A stretch of DNA of 45,111 nt from Lachnospiraceae bacterium. GTDB lineage: Bacteria; Bacillota; Clostridia; Lachnospirales; Lachnospiraceae. The notes beneath the pieces are model-generated. The model was not told the DNA's origin and did not search any database. It was given only the letters and a program-made list of their open reading frames with translations. Below are positions 1-8,431 of the stretch, piece by piece. How positions within the stretch are numbered: position 1 is the stretch's first letter; each line of letters begins with the position of its first letter. A program made the position numbers and the translations under genes. Where the stretch lies: positions 1 through 45,111 of the forward strand of contig JAGAQI010000108.1 in the NCBI GenBank assembly GCA_017622795.1. The letters are read 5' to 3'.

Positions 1-73
1 ACTTCATGCACTTTAACGGATTTACGCCGCTGATTTCTTTAATTCTTTCAGCCTGATTCTTTGCGCTGCTCAT
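1..73 (-). CDS. hdrC: HdrC-like 4Fe-4S subunit, N-terminal fragment cut by the window edge
   Basis: Only the first 24 codons are visible, read leftwards and running off the window. The peptide ends in NPLKCMK, which resembles the beginning of the first ferredoxin motif (NPLKCxKCGKC) of heterodisulfide reductase subunit C proteins. Its ATG overlaps the TAA stop of hdrB (TAATG), so the two are almost certainly translationally coupled. HdrC normally carries two 4Fe-4S clusters and passes electrons to HdrB. The assignment rests on the short N-terminus plus the neighbour; another small ferredoxin-type subunit is possible. Confidence 0.7.
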   Translation of the reverse strand, partial: MSSAKNQAERIKEISGVNPLKCMK

Positions 74-861
74 TATTTAGCCTCCTCCTTTACTCCAAGT
101 GCTTCGGCAAGTAATTCGGTGAAATAGTAAACAGGAAGCTCTGCCTCGCTCTTGTTTAAGTTGTACATGCACAGTGGGCAGGCAGTGATTAACATTTCTG
201 CGCCAAAGCCTGATGCACTTTCCTTAATCTTATCACACATATTCTTTGCCATTTCTTTTTCTCTGAGAGAAATATATCCGCCGCAGCATTCGTTGCGGTA
301 CGGATAAACCACCGGAGTAGCTCCGATAGCACGGATAAAATCTTCGATAATGGTAGGATTTTCCGGATTATCAAAACCAAGAACCTTGCCCGGGCGGAGA
401 AGTAAGCAGCCGTAATACGCGCCAATCTTCTTGCCGGTAAGAGGATTTACTACCTTTTCCTTTAAGGTGTCAAAACCAACCTTATCACGTAATACTTCTA
501 AAAAATGTAACACATTGGTTTCACCTGCATAAGGAGTTTCCAGCTGCATGTAGTTGTTTGCTCTGGTGCGGATGTCATCATTATTCTTCATGTCGTTGTT
601 AACACGCTTAATTACATGATGACAGGCGGAACAGAGAGTTACTAAATCCTGACCCTTTTCCTTTGCTTCGTTCAGTGCCCGTACAGAAGAAAGCTTAGAA
701 GCAATTTCGTCAGTTCCCAGCGGATACACGCCACCGCAGCACTGCCAGTTTTCTACTTCTTCCAGTTCAAAGCCCAGAACCTTTGCAGATGCTCTTGCAT
801 ATGCATCCAAATCTTTTGCCTTCGTTCTTAAGGTACATCCCGGATAATAAGTGTACTTCAT
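73..861 (-). CDS. hdrB: HdrB-like protein with two CCG (cysteine-rich) domains
   Basis: 262 aa, soluble, no membrane segment. It carries two copies of the CCG pattern that binds the noncubane 4Fe-4S clusters of heterodisulfide reductase subunit B: C9, C41-C42 with GG, C77xxC80 in the first half and C152, C192-C193 with GG, C228xxC231 in the second. Length and spacing match HdrB rather than the longer GlpC or LldE proteins. It lies 24 bp downstream of ldh and overlaps hdrC, so the three form one leftward unit. In bacteria without methanogenesis, HdrBC modules usually belong to electron-transfer or flavin-based electron bifurcation complexes with HdrA/FlxABCD-type partners. No HdrA is visible, so the substrate here is unknown. 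Coupling to lactate or NADH metabolism is inference from the operon. Confidence 0.88.
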   Translation of the reverse strand: MKYTYYPGCTLRTKAKDLDAYARASAKVLGFELEEVENWQCCGGVYPLGTDEIASKLSSVRALNEAKEKGQDLVTLCSACHHVIKRVNNDMKNNDDIRTRANNYMQLETPYAGETNVLHFLEVLRDKVGFDTLKEKVVNPLTGKKIGAYYGCLLLRPGKVLGFDNPENPTIIEDFIRAIGATPVVYPYRNECCGGYISLREKEMAKNMCDKIKESASGFGAEMLITACPLCMYNLNKSEAELPVYYFTELLAEALGVKEEAK

Positions 862-885
862 AACTAAACATTCTCCTTTTATCTG

Positions 886-1833
886 TTAAATCTGAAGCTG
901 AGCAATAATTCCCTTTAAGGTATCTGCACTCTTCTTCAGCAGTACTTCTTCTTCATCAGTTAAGTTAACTTCTACCTTACCCTGACAGCCGTTAGGACCA
1001 ACAAGAGCAAGGGTACTTAAACATACATCCTCAATGCCATATTCACCATGCATCATAGTAGAAACGGTTGTATAGGAGTCTGTGGATGCGAGCAAGATGC
1101 TGCAAAGCTTGCAAACCGCTGCAGACACTGCATAGAAAGTAGCACCCTTATTTGCAATAATCTTACCGCCGGACTTCTGTACATATTCTAACATTGCTTC
1201 CTTATCTACAGGAGATACGCGAACACCACTGTTTTTCATGGTCTTTACATACTCTTCCATCGGAACTGCGGAAATACATGCCTTGCTCCACGGAATAAAA
1301 GAAGTATCGCCATGCTCACCAAACACATAAGCATGTACATTCTTCTGGGCCACATTGAAATGCTCTGCAATACCGCAACGGAGTCTTGCTGTATCAAGAA
1401 CCGTACCGGAACCGATAATCTGGTTTTCCGGAATTCCGGAAATTTTTGTGAATACATAAGTTAAAACGTCTACCGGATTGCTTACAATAATATATTTTGC
1501 ATTCGGAGCCGCTGCTGCAATCTGTGGTGTAATATCCTTTAAAATATCTACATTGGTCTGAGCTAATTCCAGTCTGGATTGACCAGGCTTACGTGCTACG
1601 CCGGAAGTGATAATTACGATGTCGGAATCCTTTGCATCTTCATAGTCACCGGAAGTAATAGAAATTGGTTCTCTGAAGCAGGTACCCTGGATAATGTCCA
1701 TTACCTCTCCTTCTGCCTTATCTCTGTTTACATCGATCATTACGATTTCGGATGCGATATCATCCTGGGATAAGGTGTATGCAATTGTTGCGCCAACGCT
1801 TCCTGCACCGATAATTGTGATTTTTCTGCTCAT
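886..1833 (-). CDS. ldh: L-lactate dehydrogenase family protein (LDH/MDH superfamily)
   Basis: 315 aa NAD-dependent 2-hydroxyacid dehydrogenase that interconverts pyruvate and lactate. The Rossmann motif GAGSVG is at residues 9-14, the substrate-binding Asp147/Arg150 lie in LDTAR, and the catalytic His174 lies in GEHGDT, followed by PWS, which is LDH-like. Thr232 in KGATFYA matches the Thr246 typical of LDH. The mobile-loop residue normally Gln in LDH (position 102 in dogfish numbering) is Arg81 here (ARKPGQSR), the residue typical of malate dehydrogenase, so substrate preference is not certain. The start has AAAGGA upstream. A Rex-like operator lies just before it, and hdrB-hdrC follow at 24 bp, which suggests a redox-controlled fermentative operon. 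Confidence 0.88.
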   Translation of the reverse strand: MSRKITIIGAGSVGATIAYTLSQDDIASEIVMIDVNRDKAEGEVMDIIQGTCFREPISITSGDYEDAKDSDIVIITSGVARKPGQSRLELAQTNVDILKDITPQIAAAAPNAKYIIVSNPVDVLTYVFTKISGIPENQIIGSGTVLDTARLRCGIAEHFNVAQKNVHAYVFGEHGDTSFIPWSKACISAVPMEEYVKTMKNSGVRVSPVDKEAMLEYVQKSGGKIIANKGATFYAVSAAVCKLCSILLASTDSYTTVSTMMHGEYGIEDVCLSTLALVGPNGCQGKVEVNLTDEEEVLLKKSADTLKGIIAQLQI

Positions 1834-1855
1834 TTCACTGGTTCCTTTCTTAACT

Positions 1856-1873
1856 TTGTTTATTTTTTAACAA
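1856..1873. promoter_or_regulatory. Rex-like redox operator upstream of ldh
   Basis: The 18 bp TTGTTTATTTTTTAACAA differs at one position from a perfect TTGTTAA-N4-TTAACAA palindrome, the consensus for the NADH/NAD-sensing repressor Rex in Firmicutes. It sits 23 bp before the ldh start codon, where it would overlap the promoter or early transcript. ldh is a classic Rex target. A clear -35/-10 pair is not visible in this AT-rich stretch. Confidence 0.72.
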
Positions 1874-1893
1874 TTTTTAACATAAAAAAAATG

Positions 1894-1939
1894 AGGAATA
1901 TACTCATTACAACAGTAATATAGCATATTCCTTTTTTTT
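1894..1939 (-). terminator. Two-step hairpin terminator, probably bidirectional
   Basis: AGGAATAT at 1894-1901 pairs with ATATTCCT at 1925-1932, with an inner ATTAC/GTAAT stem. It is flanked by A8 on the left and T7 on the right, so it has a T-run in either direction. It ends the response regulator transcript on the minus strand and separates it from ldh. Confidence 0.75.
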
Positions 1940-1975
1940 ATTCAAGTAGCAAAACTTACAAAAATATATCTAATC

Positions 1976-2704
1976 CTACACATTCCATTGTGCAGCTTCC
2001 TCTTTCGTCACCATACGATAACCCACGCCATTCTCTGTAAACAGGTATTTCGGATGTGCTGCATCTTCTTCAATCTTCTTTCTGATATTGGTCATATTTA
2101 CCCTAAGAATCTGATTATCCGTCCCGGCATTCGGTCCCCACAGTTCATTCATAATTTGTCTGTAACTTAGCACCTTACCGGCATATCTTGCCAGCAAACC
2201 GACAATCCGAAACTCGTTTTGGGTAAGACCCGCGTCCTCTTCATCCACATAAACCCGGAATTTATTGTAGTCTATCGTCAGACGTCCGACTACCATCTTT
2301 CCTTCGTTGGCAAATTGCAAATCCCCGCTTAACGTACGGGTATGGCGAAGTGCGGTCCGCATTCTGGCCAGCAGTTCTACCGTCCCCACAGGCTTCACTA
2401 CATAATCATCCGCAAAAGCGTCCAAAACTTCAGCAATAATTTCCTCTTCCTCCCGTTCGGACATCATAATCACCGGGAGCAACGACCATTTTCTTACGGA
2501 AGTCAATACTTCCAGGCCATCCATATCCGGCAAATCGCGTTCTAAGAGAATAATCTCCGGACAATGGGAAAAGGTCATACGTATCGCCTCTTCACCCGTA
2601 GCGGCAACCAGCACTTCATAGTCATGCTCGAATAAGAGTGCGGATAATTCACTGCATAAATTCTTATCACATTCCACAAGCAAGACTTTCTGCCTGACTG
2701 TCAT
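1976..2704 (-). CDS. Orphan OmpR/KdpE-type response regulator with atypical receiver
   Basis: 242 aa. The N-terminal receiver domain (about 6-118) is followed by a winged-helix DNA-binding domain (about 140-235, ending GVGYRMV). The receiver is atypical. The position of the phosphorylated Asp, before xxLPDMDG, is Glu55 (IILLERDLPDMDG), and the acidic pocket reads ECD instead of the usual ED or DD. Ser82 and Lys104 of the signalling site remain. A Glu can mimic the phosphorylated state, so the protein may be constitutively active or controlled without phosphorylation. No histidine kinase lies next to it. The start is supported by AAGGAGGT. The best domain match by eye is KdpE, but no kdp genes are near, so the target is unknown. 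Confidence 0.85.
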   Translation of the reverse strand: MTVRQKVLLVECDKNLCSELSALLFEHDYEVLVAATGEEAIRMTFSHCPEIILLERDLPDMDGLEVLTSVRKWSLLPVIMMSEREEEEIIAEVLDAFADDYVVKPVGTVELLARMRTALRHTRTLSGDLQFANEGKMVVGRLTIDYNKFRVYVDEEDAGLTQNEFRIVGLLARYAGKVLSYRQIMNELWGPNAGTDNQILRVNMTNIRKKIEEDAAHPKYLFTENGVGYRMVTKEEAAQWNV

Positions 2705-2811
2705 CGCCGGACCTCCTTAACGCAAACTAAAAACACCGTAGAAACACCGTATTTTCACGGTATATCATAGCATAGTGCGCTGTTAAGTTTCCGTTAAGAA
2801 TAGTTTAACCG

Positions 2812-4821
2812 TTACTCTGTTTTTAATACATTTTTCTTTCTGCAAACTTCTATGTGAAGTACTTTTTCTTCATCCAAAGAAGCAAAATAAATCCGGACTC
2901 TTTCTTTCTCCCGTGCCACCACGATTCCTTTTCCAAAGGTTGCATGAACTACATGGGTTCCGGGCTCAAGGTCCTCCTTTCCCAATACCATCTCCCCTAC
3001 AAACCGGGAAACTTCCATTTCCTTTCCGTGAAGACGTACTACGGAAAACACATGCAAATACTGCTTTGCCCTGGTCATCGCCACATAAAACATCCGGCGT
3101 TCTTCCTCCAGTTCATCGTTAGACACCGCCCGTTTATATGGTGTGATTCCTTCATTTACATCCGGAAGAATTACTACTTCGTACTCCAGTCCCTTGGAAG
3201 AATGCATGGTAGCCAGCATAACACCGTCCACGTTCCGTTTTTCCCGAAGCTCTTTCTGGCGCTCCAGCTCCCGACGGTATTCCTCCATATAAGAAAACCA
3301 TTCCTCAAAGGTTTCAAATTCCCTGGCACTTTCCTGCAGTTCTGTTACGATTTCAAGTAATTCCTCCGGCTTCATTCTCCGGTATTCTGCATACTGCGTC
3401 AGGTAATCATCATAACCGATTCCCCGGCGGATATAATTTATCGCTGCATAAGGATTGGTTTTCGCAAGCATTTCCAAATCATATTCCAGCTTGTCAATGC
3501 GTTCCACCATCCAGTCCCGATCGCGGTACAACCATTTCCATTTATCAAAATCCACCGTTGGTTCCTGTAATGTTTCCCTGGAAAGATACCGGTTCGGCCG
3601 GTTCATGATTTGCAGCATCAGGCTGCGGTCCCTGCTTCCCATAGCGAGTTTAATATACGTAATGATGTTTTTGGCAATCCAGTGATCAAATAAATTCGGT
3701 ACTACATCCCGCATTTGAAACGGTATATTGTAGGAAAGCAGTTTTCCCATGACACCTCTTGCCTGGGTGTTGGTACGAAATAATACTGCCATCTCCTTAT
3801 AAGGGATTCCATCTGCCTTGTATCTTCGGATTAATTCCACAATCCGTTCTCCCTCTTCCTCCTGGGTTGGAAACTTTTCCGTGATTACAGGAGTGCTTCC
3901 CAATTTTGTCGCCAGAATTTCCTTTGGATAACGTTTTTCATTGTTGGAAATTACTCTGCCTGCCGCTTTCACTATTTCTTCCTGGGAGCGGTAATTATAA
4001 TTTAACAATACCTGCTTTGCCGACGGATAGTCTTTCGGAAAATTCAGCATAATTTCCGGTCTTGCTCCACGAAACTGATAGATTGACTGGTCATCATCCC
4101 CTACAATAAAAATATTATCCTGAGGTTTTGCCAGCATCCGGATAATATCATACTGAATCCGGTTAATATCCTGGAACTCATCAATCAATATATATTGATA
4201 TTTCTCCTGCCACACCTTTAAGATGTCCGGGCGCTCCCGAAGCAAATCATACGTATACAATAAAATATCATCAAAGTCAATCAAACGTTGCTGCCGCATT
4301 TTTTCTGTATATTCCTGATAAATTCTTTGAAACTGTTCTTCCGGACAGTTCATGGAATAATAGGTTTTAATATCAATTCTCTCAGTTTTTATTTTGCTGA
4401 TTTCTGTACGGATTCCGTCAATGAATTCTCTTTCATCCTCTATTTCCATATCCAGCTTTCGTATCAGATCAGACAACAGCTGATTACTGACTTCTTCCCG
4501 GATAATATTGGATGCATCCCATTGATAGGCATATTTCAGAATTTTAAAGAACACGGCGTGAAACGTTCCGAAGTTAACACGGCCTTTACTATTGGTCTGA
4601 TTTTCCTCTTTTTGCAGCCTTTCAAAACGCTCCTGCATTTCGGTGGCTGCCGCTTTAGTAAAAGTAATCACAAGAATATTACCGGGAGCCACACCCTGCT
4701 TGGTAAGCTCCAGAACTCTTCTTGTGATTACCGCTGTTTTACCGGAGCCGGGGCCTGCCAGTACCAGCATAGGCCCCTCTCCGTGTGCTATTGCTTGTTG
4801 TTGCGCTTCATTGAATCTCAA
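2812..4821 (-). CDS. UvrD/PcrA/Rep-family superfamily 1 DNA helicase
   Basis: 669 aa ATP-dependent 3'-5' DNA helicase, somewhat shorter than a typical PcrA. Visible motifs in order: Walker A AGPGSGKT (22-29), Walker B LIDEFQD, motif [16 protein letters not shown], motif [14 protein letters not shown] and motif VI VAMTRAK. The C-terminal tail has [14 protein letters not shown], a Tudor-like segment also seen in PcrA that can contact RNA polymerase. The start is TTG at 4821 and overlaps the TGA stop of the upstream chemoreceptor gene (TTGA), so translation is probably coupled. It is the last gene of a gltX-mcp-helicase run. Whether it is PcrA itself or an additional paralogue cannot be decided here. 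Confidence 0.9.
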   Translation of the reverse strand: MRFNEAQQQAIAHGEGPMLVLAGPGSGKTAVITRRVLELTKQGVAPGNILVITFTKAAATEMQERFERLQKEENQTNSKGRVNFGTFHAVFFKILKYAYQWDASNIIREEVSNQLLSDLIRKLDMEIEDEREFIDGIRTEISKIKTERIDIKTYYSMNCPEEQFQRIYQEYTEKMRQQRLIDFDDILLYTYDLLRERPDILKVWQEKYQYILIDEFQDINRIQYDIIRMLAKPQDNIFIVGDDDQSIYQFRGARPEIMLNFPKDYPSAKQVLLNYNYRSQEEIVKAAGRVISNNEKRYPKEILATKLGSTPVITEKFPTQEEEGERIVELIRRYKADGIPYKEMAVLFRTNTQARGVMGKLLSYNIPFQMRDVVPNLFDHWIAKNIITYIKLAMGSRDRSLMLQIMNRPNRYLSRETLQEPTVDFDKWKWLYRDRDWMVERIDKLEYDLEMLAKTNPYAAINYIRRGIGYDDYLTQYAEYRRMKPEELLEIVTELQESAREFETFEEWFSYMEEYRRELERQKELREKRNVDGVMLATMHSSKGLEYEVVILPDVNEGITPYKRAVSNDELEEERRMFYVAMTRAKQYLHVFSVVRLHGKEMEVSRFVGEMVLGKEDLEPGTHVVHATFGKGIVVAREKERVRIYFASLDEEKVLHIEVCRKKNVLKTE

Positions 4822-6344
4822 AAATACTTTTCCATTCCTTCTGATGTAGTCTGGATTGTGGCAATGGCTTCCTTTACATCCTCAGCACTCTTTAAGTTGT
4901 TGTCACTTAAATTCTTTGCCTGTTCTGCGGTAGCAGTAATCTCTTCTGCTGTAGCAGAAAGCTGGGAAATACTTTCCACAATCTTGTTATTTGCTGCAAA
5001 AATACCGGAAATATCGGTATCAATTTCTCTGATTCCACCAATTAAGGAGGTAATGTTCTTATCCAGCTTTTCGAAGTTATCGGCAGCTGTGATAATCATC
5101 TCGTTTTGCTTTTCTGTAGCACCCATAGACTTTTCTACTGCTGCCACGACCTCATCCGCATTGGTATTTAACTCCGTAACAATAGTTTTAATGCTTTCGG
5201 TGGAAACTCTGGTCTGCTCTGCCAGCTGACGGATTTGCTCTGCAACAACCGCAAAACCACGACCTGCTTCACCGGCTCTGGCACTTTCAATGGATGCATT
5301 CAATGCAAGTAAATTGGTCTGACTGGAAATTTTGAAAATCATTCCGGCGATTTCTTCTACTTCCTGTGTCTTTTGCTGAAGCTTCTGCATTGCTGCATTC
5401 ACCTGCTCATTGGTTACCGCGATTTCAGCCGCCTGCTGTTTTAATCCCTCAATAGCTTCCATGTTTTCATGGATGCTTACGTTGGACTCTTCCGCTACAG
5501 CTACCATATCTGCAGAACGTTTTGCAGTACCTTCGATGGATCCTTGAATTTCCTGAGTCATAACATTCTGATCCTGAACGCTCTCCGCAGTCAATTCCAT
5601 CGCATCTGCAATTTCCACCATACTACGGTGAATCGTTTCTGCGGAATCATATAACTGTGCTGTTGCTTCGCTACTCTTGTCGGTTTCATCCTTTACAATC
5701 TTGGAAGTAGCGAGAACATCCTTTAACATTACTTCCTGCTGTGCCTGCTGATAACCCATATAGCCGGTAATATCCTTCATGTAGATATTCATAACCTTGG
5801 ATACCATGGTAGCAAGGAAAATAACCGCAATAATTACAATAAACAATGCATAAGTATCCGCACTTTTTTGTACTGTTCCGTTCCCCTGACGGTAAAATAC
5901 ACTGACAACATAGCTTACCCAGAAAAAGATAGCCAGTTTTTTAGAATACTTCCAATCATAGAACGGAAGATTCATGAGAAGGATAGCAACTAAAATCCAG
6001 TAAATGAACGTAGCATCCGAAATAAACATAACTGTAACGTATAAAAATCCTAAAGAAATGGCATTGGTCAAACGGAATTTGTGTTTGAATTTTTCCACCT
6101 TATACGTAACAATATTGGCAATCAACACAAAAATTGTAATCCAGTTTGCAATCTGAGGAAGTATCAGTCTGTCGGTTTCTTTCCACATCATGCGGAGAAT
6201 TAAGTATAAACTGATTACCAAACATTCCACCACTGTGGAAATAAATACCAGCCGGTTACTTCTTTTTAACCGCATTTCCTCGTCCTTGTACAGATACTGC
6301 TGACCCTCAGGTTCTGCTTTTGCTGCTTTTTTCTCTCGTCCCAT
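4818..6344 (-). CDS. Methyl-accepting chemotaxis-type sensor with six membrane helices and no extracytoplasmic domain
   Basis: 508 aa. Residues about 32-50, 62-80, 95-109, 112-128, 137-151 and 164-184 form up to six hydrophobic helices with very short loops, so no classic periplasmic ligand-binding domain is present. The rest is a long coiled coil. The conserved hairpin tip lies at about 338-376 ([19 protein letters not shown] and [16 protein letters not shown]), the part that contacts CheA/CheW. No HAMP domain is obvious between the last helix and the coil. Sensing would have to occur within the membrane or through partner proteins. It follows gltX by 36 bp and overlaps the helicase gene. 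No other chemotaxis gene is in the window. Confidence 0.88.
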   Translation of the reverse strand: MGREKKAAKAEPEGQQYLYKDEEMRLKRSNRLVFISTVVECLVISLYLILRMMWKETDRLILPQIANWITIFVLIANIVTYKVEKFKHKFRLTNAISLGFLYVTVMFISDATFIYWILVAILLMNLPFYDWKYSKKLAIFFWVSYVVSVFYRQGNGTVQKSADTYALFIVIIAVIFLATMVSKVMNIYMKDITGYMGYQQAQQEVMLKDVLATSKIVKDETDKSSEATAQLYDSAETIHRSMVEIADAMELTAESVQDQNVMTQEIQGSIEGTAKRSADMVAVAEESNVSIHENMEAIEGLKQQAAEIAVTNEQVNAAMQKLQQKTQEVEEIAGMIFKISSQTNLLALNASIESARAGEAGRGFAVVAEQIRQLAEQTRVSTESIKTIVTELNTNADEVVAAVEKSMGATEKQNEMIITAADNFEKLDKNITSLIGGIREIDTDISGIFAANNKIVESISQLSATAEEITATAEQAKNLSDNNLKSAEDVKEAIATIQTTSEGMEKYF

Positions 6345-6380
6345 AATTTTTTACCCTTCTCTTTTAAGTTGTGTGGCCGT

Positions 6381-7844
6381 TTATTCCGCTAACATCGCAA
6401 TGGCCTTGCGAATGCGGTTCAAGGATTCCTCTTTACCGAGGATTTCCATGATTTCATAAGCACCACCCGGTGTGGACTGCTTTCCGGAAACCGCAGTACG
6501 AACCGGCCATAAGCCCTGTCCGTTTTTGATACCGGTTTTAGCAATATACCCCATTAATACTGCTTCGACGCCGGCAATAGAGTAATCCTCTAATGCCTCT
6601 AATTCCGGTAACAGTTCCTGCAATACCTGCAGGGAGCTTTCCTTGGTGGTCTTCATCTTCTTGTGTACGTACATCTCGGTATCATACTCCGGAAGCTCAT
6701 CAAAGAAGTCAATCTTCTCGCCGATATCACAAAGAGTTTCAATACGGCTCTTTACCAGTAATGCAATCTTATTTAAGTCATAGTCTTTCTTTACTACTTC
6801 CTTCACATAAGGAATTGCCAGTTCTAAATACTTTTCATCGTCAAGCATCTTCATGTATTCGCCGTTCATCCAGCGTAACTTCTGGATGTCGAATACGGAC
6901 GGAGACTTGTTGATGTGGTGGTAATCAAAAACTTCCTCTAACTCTTTTAAGGAGAAGATTTCTCGGTCGGTGCCGGAGCTCCAACCGAGAAGTACCATGA
7001 AGTTTACAATTGCCTCCGGTAAGAAGCCCTGCTCTAATAAATCCTCAAAGGAGGAATGACCGCTTCTCTTGGAAAGCTTGCGATGCTCCTCATCGGTAAT
7101 GAGCGGACAGTGTACGTAGGTAGGCTCTTCCCAACCGAATGCCTGATAAAGGCGGGTGTACTTTGGTGTGGAAGATAAATATTCGTTACCACGGACAACG
7201 TGGGTAATCTGCATTAAATGATCGTCGATTACGTTTGCGAAATTGTAGGTCGGGAAACCGTCGGACTTGATTAAAATCATGTCGTCCAGCTCTTCATTCT
7301 CTACGGTAATGGTGCCGTAAACCGCATCGGTAAAGGATGTAGTTCCGGTGGTTGGCATATTCTGACGGATAACGAACGGCTCTCCTGCTGCTAATTTTGC
7401 CTCGATTTCTTCCTTGCTAAGGTGCAGGCAATGCTTGTCATACTTTACGATTTCCTTAGACTCATCGCTTTCGGAAACGGAAGTACGGAGAGTGTCTAAA
7501 CGCTCCTTGGTACAGAAGCAGTAATATGCTTCGCCCATCTCTACCAGCTTCTTTGCATATTCCATGTAAACGCCGGTCTTCATACGCTCACTCTGAACGT
7601 AAGGGCCAAAGCCCTTATCCTTATCCGGGCCTTCGTCATACTCCATGCCGCACTTTGCAATGGTGCGGTAGATAATTTCAGTAGCACCTTCCACAAAACG
7701 TTCCTGGTCTGTATCTTCAATACGAAGGATGAAGTCGCCACCCTCGTGCTTTGCGATTAAATACTCATATAATGCGGTTCTTAAATTGCCGACATGCATA
7801 CGTCCCGTTGGACTTGGTGCATATCTTGTTCTGATTTTTGCCAT
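6381..7844 (-). CDS. gltX: Glutamyl-tRNA synthetase
   Basis: 487 aa class I aminoacyl-tRNA synthetase that charges tRNA-Glu, and possibly tRNA-Gln in organisms using the amidotransferase route. The N-terminal catalytic domain shows [12 protein letters not shown] (HIGH motif) and [14 protein letters not shown] (KMSKS motif), with [15 protein letters not shown] between them. The C-terminal helical anticodon-binding part ends in [10 protein letters not shown]. An upstream in-frame TTG would add five residues (MEENL), but it lies on the GGAGG ribosome binding site, so the ATG at 7844 (8 nt spacing) is the real start. It is the first gene of a leftward run with mcp and the helicase. No T-box leader is visible in its roughly 60-nt leader. 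Confidence 0.95.
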   Translation of the reverse strand: MAKIRTRYAPSPTGRMHVGNLRTALYEYLIAKHEGGDFILRIEDTDQERFVEGATEIIYRTIAKCGMEYDEGPDKDKGFGPYVQSERMKTGVYMEYAKKLVEMGEAYYCFCTKERLDTLRTSVSESDESKEIVKYDKHCLHLSKEEIEAKLAAGEPFVIRQNMPTTGTTSFTDAVYGTITVENEELDDMILIKSDGFPTYNFANVIDDHLMQITHVVRGNEYLSSTPKYTRLYQAFGWEEPTYVHCPLITDEEHRKLSKRSGHSSFEDLLEQGFLPEAIVNFMVLLGWSSGTDREIFSLKELEEVFDYHHINKSPSVFDIQKLRWMNGEYMKMLDDEKYLELAIPYVKEVVKKDYDLNKIALLVKSRIETLCDIGEKIDFFDELPEYDTEMYVHKKMKTTKESSLQVLQELLPELEALEDYSIAGVEAVLMGYIAKTGIKNGQGLWPVRTAVSGKQSTPGGAYEIMEILGKEESLNRIRKAIAMLAE

Positions 7845-7906
7845 TAGATTTTCCTCCAAAATTATATATAAATTTCATTGTTCTCTTCTGTGAACATACT
7901 GCAATA

Positions 7907-7936
7907 ATTATAGTCCTCAAAGGGGGGCTGTGTCAA
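7907..7936 (-). promoter_or_regulatory. Sigma-A promoter of gltX
   Basis: Read on the minus strand: TTGACA (7931-7936), 18 bp spacer, TATAAT (7907-7912). Both hexamers are perfect consensus. It gives a leader of roughly 55-60 nt before the gltX ATG. Confidence 0.85.
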
Positions 7937-8035
7937 TTAGTTTGTGAATATAAGTTTTTCCCTTTGCCTCCCCGCCAGGGGATTCTCAGTTTTTATGAAA
8001 AACCATAAGTGAACTTCGCTGTCGGCATCTCCACT

Positions 8036-8360
8036 GTTTCCCACCGTTTTTCCCGCACCGGCATACCGTGCTTTCCCAGCGGCTCCGGGTTGTCCTCCCG
8101 AAGTGATATGACTGCGTTTCCCGTTTTGTCCAACTGTTTTCAGGGTATGTGGACACTTTATGTGTCAGACATGCCCTGAACTTTTCTTGAAAGGTACATC
8201 CGCAGGATGTTTTGAACAAGCCAAATCACAAAAATACCCATTCCACTCCGTCCCGAGTTTTGGCAAAACGGGAATAAACAGGCATAGTCCTCACTTCGGA
8301 GAACAAACCGGCAAGCCCCCGTGGGAAGCAGCGGAGCCGGCAGGGGGAATCGGTGGAAAC
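8036..8360. repeat. Class A structured intergenic repeat, copy 1 (325-nt imperfect hairpin)
   Basis: The left arm (8036-8130) is imperfectly complementary to the right arm (8256-8360), for example GTTTCCCACCG at the left base against CGGTGGAAAC at the right base, and CCCGTTTTG (8120-8128) against CAAAACGGG. The apex contains a compact hairpin at 8141-8178 (CAGGGTATGT pairing with ACATGCCCTG, inner GACAC/GTGTC, loop TTTAT) and a small hairpin ACATCC-GCA-GGATGT near 8196-8210. The right arm carries GGCAAGCCCCCGTGGGAA (from 8310). The same apex and right-arm motif recur at 27890-28283. It lies between the end of the GH2 gene and the gltX promoter. Short open frames run through it but are not conserved between the copies. 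Function unknown. Confidence 0.8.
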
Positions 8361-8366
8361 CATAGG

Positions 8367-8413
8367 AAAAGGCCGGCAGGCACTGATAACACCAGTTGGC
8401 CTGCCGGCCTTAA
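8367..8413 (-). terminator. Terminator of the GH2 gene
   Basis: GGCCGGCAGGC (8371-8381) pairs perfectly with GCCTGCCGGCC (8399-8409) around a 17-nt loop. On the minus strand it is followed by TTTT. It lies 19 bp after the GH2 stop codon. Confidence 0.85.
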
Positions 8414-8431
8414 AACTTATGTAAGTGAAAT

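Noticed and set aside
4288-5229. A 313-codon open frame on the plus strand antisense to the helicase and chemoreceptor genes.
   Set aside because: It runs opposite two well-supported genes, has no family resemblance or good ribosome binding site, and its composition is that of a reverse-strand shadow.
7845-7930. A T-box leader before gltX.
   Set aside because: The leader is only about 60 nt and has no specifier loop or T-box sequence.
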